Below are positions 55,901 through 64,000 of a DNA stretch of 64,000 nt, piece after piece. The stretch is taken from NCBI GenBank assembly GCA_027922465.2, contig BQMF02000218.1:372001-436000 (forward strand), given 5' to 3'. A program made the translations under genes and the position numbers. The notes below the pieces were generated by a model. The model searched no databases and was not told the DNA's origin. It was given only the letters and a program-made list of their open reading frames with translations. The DNA comes from Turritopsis dohrnii (taxonomy: Eukaryota > Cnidaria > Hydrozoa > Anthoathecata > Oceaniidae). How positions within the stretch are numbered: position 1 is the stretch's first letter; each line of letters begins with the position of its first letter.

Positions 55901-58429
55901 CTTCTCAAGTTGAAGTTAATGCAACAAACTGCATAGACGATCAATGCGAAATTTTAATTCAACTTATCGGATGTTCTGAAGAACTCGCTAGGGAAACGTT
56001 AGCTAATTGCAATGGAGATATTATATCGGCTGCTGTGGCATTACTTGATGATACTCAAGGAAATAACGAAAAAGATGATGACAGTGAAAATACCACTGAG
56101 AGTGTACAATGCTCATATGAAGAGTTTGTGGCTGCCCTTGAGTCAACAGGTAATCTGCCCGAACGTCATAATGAATCTTACTTGAGAAAAATGTACGAGA
56201 ACTTCCTGAAAGAAGGCGCTGGCTCTGGTGTCACTTCCTCCTACAGTTGGAATGATGAAGGTGACGTCATCACTGTTCATGTATCCATTCCAAATACAAT
56301 TAACAGAAAGGCCATCCAAAGTTCGTTGACGACTCACTCATGGAAATTAGTTGTTGATGGTAAAGAATATATTAATGGTGCTTTATATCTACCAGTAAAA
56401 TCGGATGAAAGTTTTTGGTCCATTGAATCGGCAGGTGTATTGTGTATGACTCTCGAGAAAGTGTCATCAGAAACAACATGGCAGGTGAGTAGTCAATCGG
56501 TCGATTATTCTCTGTCACTGCAACGTTAGCCTCGTTTTACAAAGAGTACGATACCAATTTCACTGTTATCCAAGTAATTATTTTAAGGAGCAATGAGGTT
56601 ATTGATGGATTGGGCGGTATAATTTTTCTCAAATTGTCTTCGCCCTACGCCCATTTCTCGTTATCATTTTAGGAGCTTATAAGGAACGAAACGAAATTAT
56701 CCTCAAAAGAAATTCACATAAATGCATGGGTAAAAACTGCTGGTGAGAACCTCTATCTTGAAAGTATTTTAGATTCCATGTGGAAATTCAATCAAACGTA
56801 CACGGTTACATCTGAAGAAACAAGTCGTAAGGAACCAGTATGGTATCTAATGAACGAGGAAGGTTCTGCTTTGACGCATAACAGCGACCCGAACTTCAAG
56901 TGCTCCCCGTTCTTCTATGCACCGAAACAGAAAGCATACAGTCTACTGTGGCCACTTAAAAACGTAACTCAAGGTGATGTATGCACGAGGAACTTCATCC
57001 CACAAATTATGCCAAATGAAAATCTCCAGATTTGTCGCGCACGTTTGAAAGCATACATTGGGAAAAAATTGAATTACGTAACATCGAACGTGCCGCAGTC
57101 TGACAGGAACATCAGTGTGGCAGATGTAACTTGCTCCGTTCCCGTATCATCAGCTCCGCAACTGAAAAGTACATCGGTCTTTTCAACAGCGTATTCTGTT
57201 GGTAGTGTTTCGTCTAAACTCCTTTCATTGAATATCAACGTAACTGACGATACGAAGATGGTTACGGACATGCGTTTGCTGACATTAGCCGGTGCTACTG
57301 TTTTTCTTAACGATAACATGCTGCCAGCTGGCGAATTGATTCGTAACAAAGATTACCTGAATAGTTACTTGCGTCATCGGTTTGGACAGTGTTCTTGGAT
57401 AAAGGAAAATTTCGTTATTCCTCGCGATCTTGTTGCGTTTAACCAGGAGTTTGAGCAAACTGACCTGCCCCAATATTGGCTCATCAAACCGGTTGATCGG
57501 AAGCTGTTAGACTTTGTGCCCGTTGTTTCGTCTTTGTATTCTCGTATTGTTCGACTGTGTGAAGCTGGCTCGATCGCCGTTTCGAAATGTAAGTAAATGT
57601 TAAGATCCTCATTCAAGTATTTCTACCGCTACATACTTGTTATTCGAACTTCGTAAGCAAACAAGGCTGTAATCGGCGCTTATTGACATTTTATTTTTCA
57701 ATCCACGAATTCTCCCGATTCACGATGAATTTAGGGTTGCTGGTGGAAATCTTCATCTTATCAGTGTTCGATCGAAGTATGAAGTGATATTTTCCATCAT
57801 CTATTGAACCTACGAAGAATAAACTGCCGACTGATAAATTTCAGTGGCGTTTATCGTATACCTTCCTTATATTTATGTGTATCAATGATGTCGTCTATTT
57901 AGATGTCGTCGATCAGCCATCATTCCGTCAGCGTCGTTTCTGCTTGTCGTACACCTTAGTAATCGGTAAGTCGTCCAAAGTGTATATTTATACGCAGCCT
58001 CTGATCAGACTTTCGAAAGATGAGTACATCACGAACTCGTCTATCAACGAATACAATGCTGCTTCAAGTGTGACAGTAATTCCAGATGGCTTAATCGCTT
58101 GCCAAAGAGACGACTTTTACGAAGACTTCAAAATTTCAATGAATAAGTTGTTGCTTCCACGCGATCCGGATAAAGGTTGGAAAACGACTGAGGAGGAAGT
58201 TTACCAAATGATTGGCAAGGTCGGGAAATGTCTTGCTGAAGATTTAGTCTTCGATGAAAACCAACCGACATTGTTTACGTTTGGAATTGATCTTATTTTT
58301 GATGACAACTGCCAACCCATCATTATCGATATAAATGATATGGGTATTTTACCGAATGAAGAATGCATAGTGGATATTTTAAAGCTGTGTCAAGGATCAG
58401 TTGACGCGAAGTTTCTTGAAGTTGTTTAA
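34987..58429 (+). CDS. TTLL12: TTLL12-like protein with inserted UBA and CS/p23 domains (784 aa, four exons)
   Basis: A relative of tubulin tyrosine ligase-like 12, a catalytically doubtful TTL family member. Exons 34987-35161, 55748-56484, 56673-57588 and 57903-58429 join at GT-AG borders with phases 1, 0 and 1 and no stops. Exon one (TLTEFISLHQPQLQAIGFP) matches the TTLL12 N-terminus. Exon two continues it (FFVVDHIWTSDG, then HLAKKLAKIF). It then has a UBA-like block (residues about 121-159, GCSEELARETLANCNGDI) and a CS/p23 domain (about 223-300, YSWNDEGDVITVHV, then ALYLPVKSDESFW). Exon three resumes TTLL12 (MWKFNQTYTV, PVWYLMNEEGSAL, QYWLIKPVD). Exon four gives RQRRFCLSYTLVIG and DLIFDDNCQPIIIDIND, where the usual Glu of the ATP site is Asp. 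Human TTLL12 is about 644 residues, so the extra length equals the insert. Intron one is 20.6 kb of transposons. A mis-join at 57845 would give a stop; the acceptor at 57901-57902 restores the frame and the conserved Lys-Tyr. Confidence 0.9.
35287..35343 (+). repeat. Extra ACTTCGGACA-type terminus
   Basis: CCGTCAATCTTCCAAACTTC with two ACTTCGGACA units, then ATAAAAAAAAC. It sits directly before a second, similar terminus at 35344, and resembles the right-facing terminus ending at 40754. It may be the end of a separate element or a partial duplication. Confidence 0.6.
35378..36047. mobile_element. hAT-like non-autonomous element, duplication TCCAA
   Basis: Perfect inverted ends of about 41 bases beginning CAGTTAGGCACAACTTCTAA are flanked by TCCAA (35373-35377, 36048-36052). 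It interrupts the ACTTCGGACA terminus at 35344. Inside both ends lie repeated CTAATTTGGC and CTTAATTAAGC motifs. No coding region. Confidence 0.9.
36053..36291. other. Subterminal sequence of the ACTTCGGACA family
   Basis: Bases to about 36200 match the complement of 47130-47240 and so belong to the element whose terminus is at 35344. No gene. Confidence 0.6.
37258..39028. mobile_element. GTGACCGTCC transposon with TTTACCGGTAAA arrays, duplication ATTT
   Basis: Ends GTGACCGTCCATGGGAAAAA and the complement of GTGACTGTCCATGGGAAAAA are flanked by ATTT (37254-37257, 39029-39032). The first twelve bases match the 9519-15103 element, yet the subterminal arrays here are ACCGGTAA palindromes (about 37295-37460 and 38830-39000), not AAAACGTTTT. 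The interior has no recognised gene; a 70-codon ORF at 37862-38074 shows no known motif. It is probably a non-autonomous relative. Confidence 0.88.
39352..39618 (-). repeat. tRNA-derived SINE, copy 2
   Basis: Same family as 33788-34078, in reverse orientation. It keeps box A and the body, but about 20 bases covering box B are missing between GAGTGCGACC and CAGTCATGTC, so it cannot be transcribed by Pol III in the usual way. It lies within the mariner-type element. Confidence 0.85.
40677..40782. repeat. Palindrome enclosing an ACTTCGGACA-type terminus
   Basis: GTGGTTTGTATTTTGCGGAT on the left is the complement of ATCCGCAAAATACAAACCAC on the right. Between them is a single transposon terminus with two TCCGAAGTT units ending GACGG-TA at 40754-40756. 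This is an end flanked by inverted copies of outside sequence. Confidence 0.8.
41750..42460. repeat. 164-bp satellite-like tandem repeat, about 4.3 copies
   Basis: Units marked by GTTGCTAGGGAAAA at 41767, 41933, 42097, 42262 (as GTCGCT) and 42424, spacing 162-166 bases. Units differ by scattered substitutions, so the array is old. It lies within intron one of the TTLL12-like gene, about 200 bases before the Harbinger element. Confidence 0.92.
43031..43831 (+). CDS. Harbinger MADF/Myb-SANT-like DNA-binding protein (266 aa)
   Basis: The accessory protein that PIF/Harbinger transposons need for nuclear import of, and DNA binding by, the transposase. Residues about 10-95 form a MADF domain (FKWDDESVEKLIDLYEERPC, LWDISDKSYSKRDKKEKAL, IQAKWKSLRAQFGREL). 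A linker with acidic stretch and basic KQVSRKR follows. The C-terminal half has a BESS-like region (LEDPFALYVSEQLKTLDN). It probably reads the CCAACATGTTGG repeats nearby, which is an inference. A start at 43031 gives MDEASQRNKFKWDD; the deletion derivative at 29345-30105 encodes a similar beginning. Convergent with the transposase, 129 bases apart. Confidence 0.9.
   Translation: MDEASQRNKFKWDDESVEKLIDLYEERPCLWDISDKSYSKRDKKEKALSEIKEAMDMDLKTIQAKWKSLRAQFGRELSKENKTKSGQSTDELFESSWQFMQKMKFVDQVKKTAKSLSTINFESQSMMVNDESDTEDLMDDSIEMEANSQKQVSRKRCITPAEERQKQKQKLIAKCIDVLDKPQSPKRPLLEDPFALYVSEQLKTLDNKSRCIAEKRINDIIFGSGAAHYSKNNQFVHSRHALSPAPINPYDVTQGQYTSMLQDYNN
43961..45217 (-). CDS. PIF/Harbinger DDE transposase (418 aa)
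   Basis: A cut-and-paste transposase of the DDE_Tnp_4 type. The order of motifs is complete. An N-terminal helical region (RKWIQRRNQDGMYTNLVQEL) and an HTH-like segment (LCYQFRVSERAISYIVD) are followed by three catalytic blocks. These are NCLGAIDGKHIQI (first Asp, about residue 172), FVGDDAFALKPYMMKPYP (second Asp) and RRISENLFGIMANKWRIF (Glu). No stops or frameshifts. The ATG at 45217 agrees with the start of the deletion derivative's transposase fragment. Length is normal for the family. Confidence 0.95.
   Translation of the reverse strand: MAEREAAAFILLTLAIDEDDEKKSRGPTRKWIQRRNQDGMYTNLVQELLIEDTKSYKEMMRMDYSCFKVILQLIEPYIAPKSSGVSGQRVVSPAERLVLTIRFLATGESFRSLCYQFRVSERAISYIVDTTAKAIVAYIGKDYIKLPSSSEWMNISETFESRWNFPNCLGAIDGKHIQIRPPPGTGSEYYNYKKTFSIILLAIAGPNYECIYADIGSNGRMNDSGVWNASDLRKKIEDGDLGIPEAKVLPFGWTKVPHVFVGDDAFALKPYMMKPYPQKELTEDKGIYNYRHSRARRISENLFGIMANKWRIFQQPLNLSPEKARTITSCALVLHNFLRINSKSVYTPPGLIDYVDRNGQLVPGSWRSEQVNPLGVFSTSFPKQTGKNASRNAKVIREIFTEYFMSEGGSVNWQWERS
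45867..46552. mobile_element. MITE with AATTACGGACA termini, TA duplication
   Basis: Ends CCGTCCATGTGTCTAATTAC and the complement of CCGTCTATGTGTCTAATTAC with TA outside (45865-45866, 46553-46554). Each end has two AATTACGGACA units, laid out exactly like the ACTTCGGACA termini at 35287, 35344, 40754 and 47289. No coding region; 686 bases. Confidence 0.88.
46807..46899. repeat. Small foldback element with CAACCTCGATC arms
   Basis: CAACCTCGATCACAGCGCTT is paired with the complement of CAACCTCGATCCCAGCGCTT about 50 bases later. The arms match the short hairpin at 9823-9854. Confidence 0.8.
47290..48102. other. Spacer before the 2A-type LINE
   Basis: AT-rich, with no gene. A (GATA)n run at 47818-47850 followed by TTTATTTCATAAAGCAGG looks like the reversed 3' tail of a SINE or LINE. 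Confidence 0.5.
48103..50989 (+). pseudogene. CR1/L2-type LINE with 2A-like motif, PHD finger, endonuclease and RT (decayed)
   Basis: Plus-strand non-LTR element. Residues 35-43 read GSIEINPGP, a 2A-like motif (ends at 48231). A PHD-type zinc finger follows (CGEPKCGKPV, IACDQCNKWLHLDC, WTCCNC), then an AP-endonuclease domain (RIMVINFQGIWSKK, GGDWNLPDIDW, GISDHD). The RT comes last (FKATGPDGIK, LLDFSKAFDKVDH, GIPQGTALGPLLFL, catalytic FADDAYLYR). Lesions: a frame break near 48780, a frameshift in an A-run near 49425, a stop near 49754, a frameshift near 50747. After ILNYASA near 50880 the sequence jumps to the terminal VKLWNELPID block, so the distal RT region is deleted. It lies inside TTLL12 intron one. 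Confidence 0.85.
50990..51516. other. LINE tail and spacer
   Basis: AT-rich DNA after the LINE stop codon, with no gene. It may contain the 3' UTR of the LINE; its end is not marked by a clear repeat tail. Confidence 0.45.
51517..52291. mobile_element. CAGCCCTCTGAATT MITE with GCCGTCG subterminal repeats
   Basis: Ends CAGCCCTCTGAATT and its complement are flanked by GTTATT (51511-51516) and GTTATC (52292-52297). This is a six-base repeat with one mismatch, or a five-base GTTAT repeat with a one-base offset. Subterminal copies of GCCGTCGT/ACGACGGC occur at both ends. Non-coding; hAT-like by termini. Confidence 0.75.
52748..53079. mobile_element. Harbinger-type MITE (copy 2, inverted), TTA duplication
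   Basis: Same family as 33281-33622 in opposite orientation: AGGCCGACCTCCACTTGTGC begins the copy and TTA flanks it (52745-52747, 53080-53082). Confidence 0.88.
53213..53525 (+). repeat. Second tRNA-derived SINE family
   Basis: A tRNA-like head with box A (TGGTAGAGTGCTCGC) and box B (GGGTTCAATCCCC), a body unrelated to the SINE at 33788, and an (AAATAAAT)n tail. Flanks ACATGGTACA and the tail leave the target duplication unclear. The head is close to a real tRNA, but the long body and A/T-rich tail mark it as a retroposon. Confidence 0.82.
53526..55747. other. Distal part of TTLL12 intron one
   Basis: Several overlapping ORF fragments without recognisable domains: minus 54475-54137 (with CENCNKRMLKFKMRKGRLKE) and plus 54652-54960 (with WVFGGICLCVSPDSHLVDTL). 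They could be remnants of one unknown repeat protein. No splice-phase link to TTLL12 was found. Confidence 0.4.
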
Positions 58430-59099
58430 CTGGAAAGGCCCTGTTTATGGAAGCAATACATTAATAATAAATTTCGATTTTATAACTGTCCCATGTAGTT
58501 TGTTATAATCACGTGATAATCAAATCATGACTGTCATTGGTTGAAATTTGTCTTGCGCCAGATCAAGACATTGGGAGGATGAAAAATACACTAAGCATTT
58601 GAGTTTCAAGATTAGGAGGTTTTCTCCAGGATAATTATATAGTTTTATGCGAGTTTAGTCGATCAGGTAATTCAACTCATCATCTTATACACGTACTGAG
58701 AGCGTGTAGGCGTGTCATGTGTTATCGTTGCCAACAATACCGTAAGGGAAGAAAGATAAATTCGAATTATCTGCCTTGTGATTGTATGATCTACGATATG
58801 TATGGTATGATGTGTGGGAGGTTTTTATTTTTTTTAAAGATATCTCATAACGTGCATTTATCGCGTTTTAGAAATACTAAATACTTATAGAATACTAAAT
58901 AGCTTATTTCCACATAACATCGATTTAATATTCCATTATTCGCTCCATCAAAACAATGCTTGTAAAATTTGTTTTGAAAATGTTGCGTTTACACTAAATT
59001 ATGTCAAATCAAATTGTATTTATCAAAATATCTATAGATAGACAGTTTTTGTTGGATACCAAAAATGATTCCATAGAATACAAAAGAATCTGTGTTCTT
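58430..59099. other. 3' flank of the TTLL12-like gene
   Basis: An AATAAATTTC stretch about 40 bases after the stop (58466 on) offers a polyadenylation signal. Otherwise AT-rich spacer without gene, ending at the TTCTT duplication of the next element. Confidence 0.5.
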
Positions 59100-60384
59100 C
59101 AGGGGCGGATCTAGGATTTTTTAAGGGTTAGGCAAATTTTTTTTGTTAAACACACATACGGGCGCAATCGATGAAATTTACGCCAATTTACGCCCAATCT
59201 AATACATACTTTTCGAAGTGTAAAAATTATTAACTCGAATTGATTCGACCTAACGTAAAGGGGTGTTATAATGCAAGCCTGTATTGTTGCACTAATGGAA
59301 TAAGGGAAATAAACAAAAGAAAACTAATTGAGTATGAATGGAATGTATTGAACTACGTTATGTAGGCCAAAATAATATTTTCTGCCAGGTTGGAGGTTAA
59401 GTAAATAACCAATAAATTACTTCATCTGTTATCTTCTTCATTTTCTTGATTGCTTGTACATGAACAGGAAGCATCCACCAAACGAAAACATACTTGTAAT
59501 GAATCAAATAAATAAATTTTCAATCACCTATCATGATAGATTGGAGCACTCAGATAAATACATGATATATACTTATGATATTTTACTTCATATACATGAT
59601 ATTTTATCTATGTACTTCGCAAGATGGTCAGATAGAAAGAAAAGAAAAGAAATTATGTTAAGAAATAGAGTAAAATGACCAAAATCAAAGTTAGAGACAA
59701 GCTCCTTGATCATATCCAGCAGCAAAATAAAAACAGATTTCTGCACTATACGTTCATCAAATCAAATAGTATACCCTACCCTAAAAATGATCCATGGTTA
59801 AATAATTAATGTCAACCACATTATAGTAAAAGTGGTGTTTACAGAAATCCCTGAGACAAGTCCAAGAACCTATATATATAAAACTACACAACAACAGATA
59901 AATTATGTACTGCTTCCTCTCTAATAAGAGCTACAACATTTTTTCCAGAATTTAATGTAGCATAGGAAACAAAGAAGTCAAACTAAAACATTATGTAATT
60001 ACCTTTTTCAAAAGAAGACATAACGTAGGTGGTTTTTATAAAATGAAAGAATAACTCCAAAGATGTTAAAGTGTTTCTGCATCCAAAATGATATTTCGAG
60101 GGATGATAGAATGCACAAAGTTGTTTCAGAAGTCTTATAGTTTTTGGAAATTCTGTTTCCTTGGGCAGATATTTTGATTTAAAAATCATGAAATGATACA
60201 ATAGATAATTATGTAATAAGATTTTTATTCTTTCTTTATGTGTATAAACTCTCAATATATTATAACTTCATTTTCTTATCACTCACTCAGAGTGAAAGCC
60301 CTTTCTCTCTATAGTAAATTAGAAAGATATAGTATTAATGATAACTTGCGATGAGAAAGTTAACCTATATACTATCTTATTATA

Positions 60385-60549
60385 CAGTGGCGGATCTAGA
60401 GGTATGTCGAAATTTGTGTAGGAGAGTGTTAGCAATCTAACCATAAAGGAAAAGCGTCCAAATAATCCCATTGCAAATATAAATTGAATTCACAAATTAT
60501 GTTAATGCTCTCATACACAAATTTCGACATACCTCTAGATCCACCACTG
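60385..60549. mobile_element. 165-bp MITE with CAGTGGCGGATCTAG termini
   Basis: Inverted ends CAGTGGCGGATCTAGAGGTA and the complement of CAGTGGTGGATCTAGAGGTA, each extending about 36 bases. Flanks TTATA and TTACA suggest a five-base duplication with one change. The termini resemble those of the surrounding element. Confidence 0.88.
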
Positions 60550-61413
60550 TTACATATCATAAAATATGCATTGCATAAAGTGAATGTAAGATTTTAAAAA
60601 ATAAATACATATCTCAGAAACTGGGAGTAAGTAATACTAACAAGAGGCTTTTTGATCTCTATCATATTGGTTCATTTCATTTTGGACACAGGATCCTTTT
60701 AAAGTTCTTTAATTCAAAACCAGACAGTCATCTCGAACCAAGAAAAATTATATACTGTGTAAGGTTATTCATAGAAAATAAAAGAAAAATTTATATAGTA
60801 TTTAATTTTACTATTTGATTCTGCCATTTTGAACTGTACAAATAAGTTACCAGGTTGAGATACTGGTGCTAAAAAAACCATGCAGCTGCCTACGCAAAAC
60901 AACTCAGAAAAATAACAATGACTTTGTGTATTATAAACTCAGTCATTCAAACGTAACTCCATAACATTTTTACAGATGTATTTTTGGTTAACAGAAACAG
61001 ATACCAAAAATATTTATATACATCATTAATCAATAAAGAAAAGGCTTCGGTTCAGTTGACACAAACAAACGTATTATACATAGCTGAGCTAATAATTAAC
61101 TGTCGTCATACTTACGAATTATGGTGCTAATGATCCATGCTAATCATTTATATTACATAAAATAAAACACTTGCTTTAAAGCAGCCACAATCTTTTCATT
61201 TCGCATAAGCAAAAGAAGAGACATGACTCGAAAAAAATGCTTTTCCTAGATTTTGAAGTCTGTTTTCAACAGATGTATTAAGTGAATTCAAAATTTCCTA
61301 ATTAATACTTCATTATTGCTATCAAAAGCTGCAACGATGTTTTCTAGCGAATCCATGTTGAACTGGGTCTAATTCGAAGGTCTTCCACGTCGTTTTGTGC
61401 AGATTTGGTGACC

Positions 61414-61578
61414 ATTCATTCAATAAAAGTGTGTAAACCCATGGTTGTACCTTAGGCAAATTTTCTTCTGGTTCATTCAATAAAGTGTTAACCCATGGTT
61501 GTACCTTAGGCAAATTTTCTTCCAGTTCATTCATTAAAGTGTGTAAACCCGGGGCTCCTTAGGCAAATTTTCTTCGCC
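61414..61578. repeat. About 55-bp minisatellite, three copies, with TTAGGCAAATTTTCTTC
   Basis: Three tandem units, each containing TTCATTCA, AAAGTGT and TTAGGCAAATTTTCTTC. The last motif equals the subterminal motif at the left end of the element, so the array is likely an expanded transposase-binding region. Confidence 0.85.
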
Positions 61579-61899
61579 TAGGTGAGCGTTAGGCACTAGT
61601 CTGTGTTGTCAATGTAACTATGAGAAGTCGTTTTCCGGGCAGAATCAATACCTATAAACTCAAGCTGTAAAAAACATTAATTTGTAACATCATGGCGCGC
61701 GCCGCGCGCCTCGCCGGAGAATAATCCTATTTGCGAAAAAGAAAGGATATCGGATTGATGCGGGAATCTCTTGATATTTTCGATTATTTTCTGATTATTG
61801 TAATACAATACCTTTTTCAATTTGTGAAAAACATTATTTAACTGATTTTGGGTTAGGCATTTGCCTAAGTTGCCTAACCCTGGATCCGCCCCTGTTCTT

Positions 61900-64000
61900 T
61901 GTGGAAATTCTCATAAAAATTAGAGAACTTTTGAAATCATGTAGTACTTCACCAAATCGTTCAAAACATCAAACCTTACTCCACCACGGGTGTTCAAAAC
62001 GTTAATCAGTTTTCGTCTAGGAACAACACGTTTTAATTCTATTCTTCCGTTCGTTTTGCCTGGGTTTTATCACACCTGGTGGAGAGTAAACAAAAATCTA
62101 AGAGCTAGATCGAAATCCTAAAAATGACTTTCTTGCTAAGGGGTAGGAATGTGTCGGGGATCTTTATCTGCAGTTGGGAAACTCTTCATAAAATCACTGC
62201 GGCGAAGAGCATTTTAATTGGAAAGGTATGCATATTTCTATAGAAATGCACTCCTTCGCAAATTTACCTAGTGGGATGAATCAAAATGTGTAGTAGTGAC
62301 ATGCGTTGGACAATCGGTAGATAGTGTTGAAAAGTTAGTTTTGTTACCTTGGAGATGTTATTGAAGCCATGGGTGGCATAGAAGATAATGCTAAAACTAA
62401 AATTATAAATGGCAGGAATAAGTATTAAGCGTGGGTCATCAGGCTTCTTCTCTCTCAGATAAAAGTGTTTCAAAAATTCCAACAAAGTATATGCAAACAT
62501 TAGATCCAATTATAAATTATAAAGAAACCTCCCCAAAGCGGCACCTCTTTAAAGCGGACATTTTTTCCAGGTCCCGCACGACAATTCCCCCTAAAATTTA
62601 CCTCCACAAAGCGGACACCGAAAAATTTCGACAAGGATATAAAAATTCATTATTTTATTTCTTTTCTTTTTTATTTGTTTCTCAACATCTGTTTACAATA
62701 TTTTCTTGTTCTTTTATTATAAGGTTTATTTTATTTGTTTGCCAAGTTACACGGTGTGGTTAACAGGGCTGGAAAAGCTGAAAAAAGCTTGTTTTTGAGA
62801 AATGGGCTGGAAAAGCTGAATTTTTAATTTTCGTGCACAATGTTTTTTGGGTTTTTTTACTTTCATGACATTAATCTTCTTGAAATTTCTATTGTTGAGT
62901 TAAGGATATATTATATTATCCAATTGAAAATGTTCTGGTATACGTTTTTGAGGATCTTTTCATAATTTTCAAAATTGTTTTGTTGTATTTCTCACAGTGA
63001 GAATGTGTGATCAAATATCTTTATTAAAGAGCATTACATGGGACTAGATGAAAATGGGTGTGGTGGGAATTCATCAGGGCATGTCAGTGGTCAGTAGTAT
63101 GGGTGTGTACTTTGAAGTTCAGGGGGTTCGATTTTCCCTATATTTTGCACATGCAGGAATTGGCCTGAAAACTGCTTATTTTCAGCCTATGCCTTGATCC
63201 TTAATTTTGGACTTTCCCTGTGACTAGATGAACTGGCTTATGCTACTAAGGGCTGGATTTAGTACCTTTGTTTACCTGGAGGCTTGAATTAAGTACCATT
63301 TTCAACACTTCAAGGCTGAGAAATTTGATTAAAAAAGCTGGATTTTTGTTTCAGAAATTTGTTAACCACCCTGTTACAGCCCCCTTTCTTGACCACTAAC
63401 CTGAAATATGCAAGGTAGCTATAACCCTTAACCAACGTTGACGTACTTTTCAGTCACCTTGCTTCCATGTATGGCAATTTCAAAAACATGGCGATATGCT
63501 TTGATAATTGCTGAATGTGTCCCACACCACACTACCATCATTTAATACAGCAACGACATACGTGTTCATTCCTTTTTTCTGTAACACATAAGTATCTTCT
63601 TATTGTTTATTTTCAGGTCAAATTTCCTTTTATGAATGTTTCTTTGCGGAACTATGCAATAGCAAAGGGTAACATGGACATGCTAATGCGTTCCCGACTT
63701 ATGAGTAGAATTTCTTCCGAGTTTCTAGCCTAAATAAGCGCAAAACCTCTCCTAGGTGGACACCATTTTAAAGCGAACAAAATCTCTGGTCTTCTTTAAG
63801 GAGGTTCCACTGTATGTTTACGCAGGGTAGAAAAATTACTTACACATCAGGACTCGAAGATCTCAAAGGATCATGTACACCCACGTGATATAAGCTGGTA
63901 TCTATCAAAAGCACGTGACAAAAATTTCCATGCTCATAAATGCGAAAAATATCGTTTTATGAGACGATCGAAAAATGTACGTTTTGGTAAGAAAAAAATT
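61900..64000. other. Right flank without recognised gene
   Basis: AT-rich DNA with old repeats. Bases 62526-62640 carry several AAAGCGGACA-type units (ACCTCCACAAAGCGGACACC), and 63745-63812 carries a diverged set ending GGAGGTTCCACTGTA. They may be the two ends of a decayed 1.3-kb element. GGTTAAC motifs near 62758 and 63360 could be another old pair. No coding region. Confidence 0.45.

Larger units (their letters stand above)
59100..61894. mobile_element. 2.8-kb non-autonomous hAT-like element, duplication TTCTT
   Basis: Ends CAGGGGCGGATCTAGGATTT and the complement of CAGGGGCGGATCCAGGGTTA are flanked by TTCTT (59095-59099, 61895-61899). TTAGGCAAATTTT motifs occur just inside the left end and repeatedly near the right end. 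The interior is AT-rich without a recognisable gene and holds a nested MITE with related termini (60385-60549). CAGGGGCGGATC termini are common in hAT MITEs of many animals. Confidence 0.9.

Noticed and set aside
57845..57902. Coding extension of the last TTLL12 exon (acceptor at 57843-57844)
   Set aside because: Joining there from the donor at 57589 gives a stop; the acceptor at 57901-57902 keeps phase and the conserved Lys-Tyr, so this stretch is intron.
62526..63812. A 1.3-kb transposon with GTGGAACCTCC-type ends
   Set aside because: The right end is clear but the left end lacks the outer bases and the target duplication; noted in the region entry without a firm call.

Overview
The window is animal nuclear DNA: AT-rich, with GT-AG introns, two spliced host genes of clear metazoan ancestry plus part of a third, and a dense layer of transposable elements. 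The mix suggests a marine invertebrate, perhaps a cnidarian: K02A2.6-like gypsy elements with a SAM-like Gag, Kolobok-like TTAA elements, a PIF/Harbinger with a MADF partner, hAT elements with 5-bp duplications, and tRNA-type SINEs. The species assignment is an inference.

Host genes: (1) bases 1-3407, plus strand: the 3' part of an NMDA-like ionotropic glutamate receptor. (2) bases 4148-4955, minus strand: four phase-consistent exons of mitochondrial ribosomal protein L4, whose 3' end is not visible. (3) bases 34987-58429, plus strand: a TTLL12-like gene. Its four exons join in perfect phase to encode 784 residues, and its first intron is about 20.6 kb and packed with transposons. This protein carries a UBA-like and a CS/p23-like domain between the usual TTLL12 N-terminus and the TTL-like region. 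I regard that as the most interesting coding observation.

Region 7.5-23.0 kb is one minus-strand gypsy retrotransposon (Gag start at 23003, 3' LTR near 8559) split by at least three insertions. These are a 5.6-kb DNA transposon with (AAAACGTTTT)n palindromic ends and a DUF7869-like transposase (9519-15103), a 1.3-kb TTAA element (18131-19437), and a 3-kb LINE (19637-about 22660) that itself holds a 1.0-kb hAT-like element (20406-21442). A degenerate mariner abuts the 3' LTR.

Region 23-35 kb holds an apparently intact four-exon hAT transposase (774 aa), a Harbinger deletion derivative, a 2.9-kb decayed element with three smaller insertions, and two MITE families. The TTLL12 intron (35162-55747) holds hAT-like, mariner-like and GTGACCGTCC-type elements, a 164-bp satellite, a complete autonomous Harbinger with a TTA duplication (42657-45375), a decayed 2A-bearing LINE, more MITEs and SINEs. 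After TTLL12, 59100-61894 is a 2.8-kb non-autonomous hAT-like element with an inner MITE.

A recurring theme is that each DNA-transposon family here has its own array of palindromic or repeated subterminal motifs inside otherwise ordinary terminal inverted repeats. Two families (9519-15103 and 37258-39028) share the same terminal decamer and a 4-bp target duplication but carry unrelated palindrome arrays.
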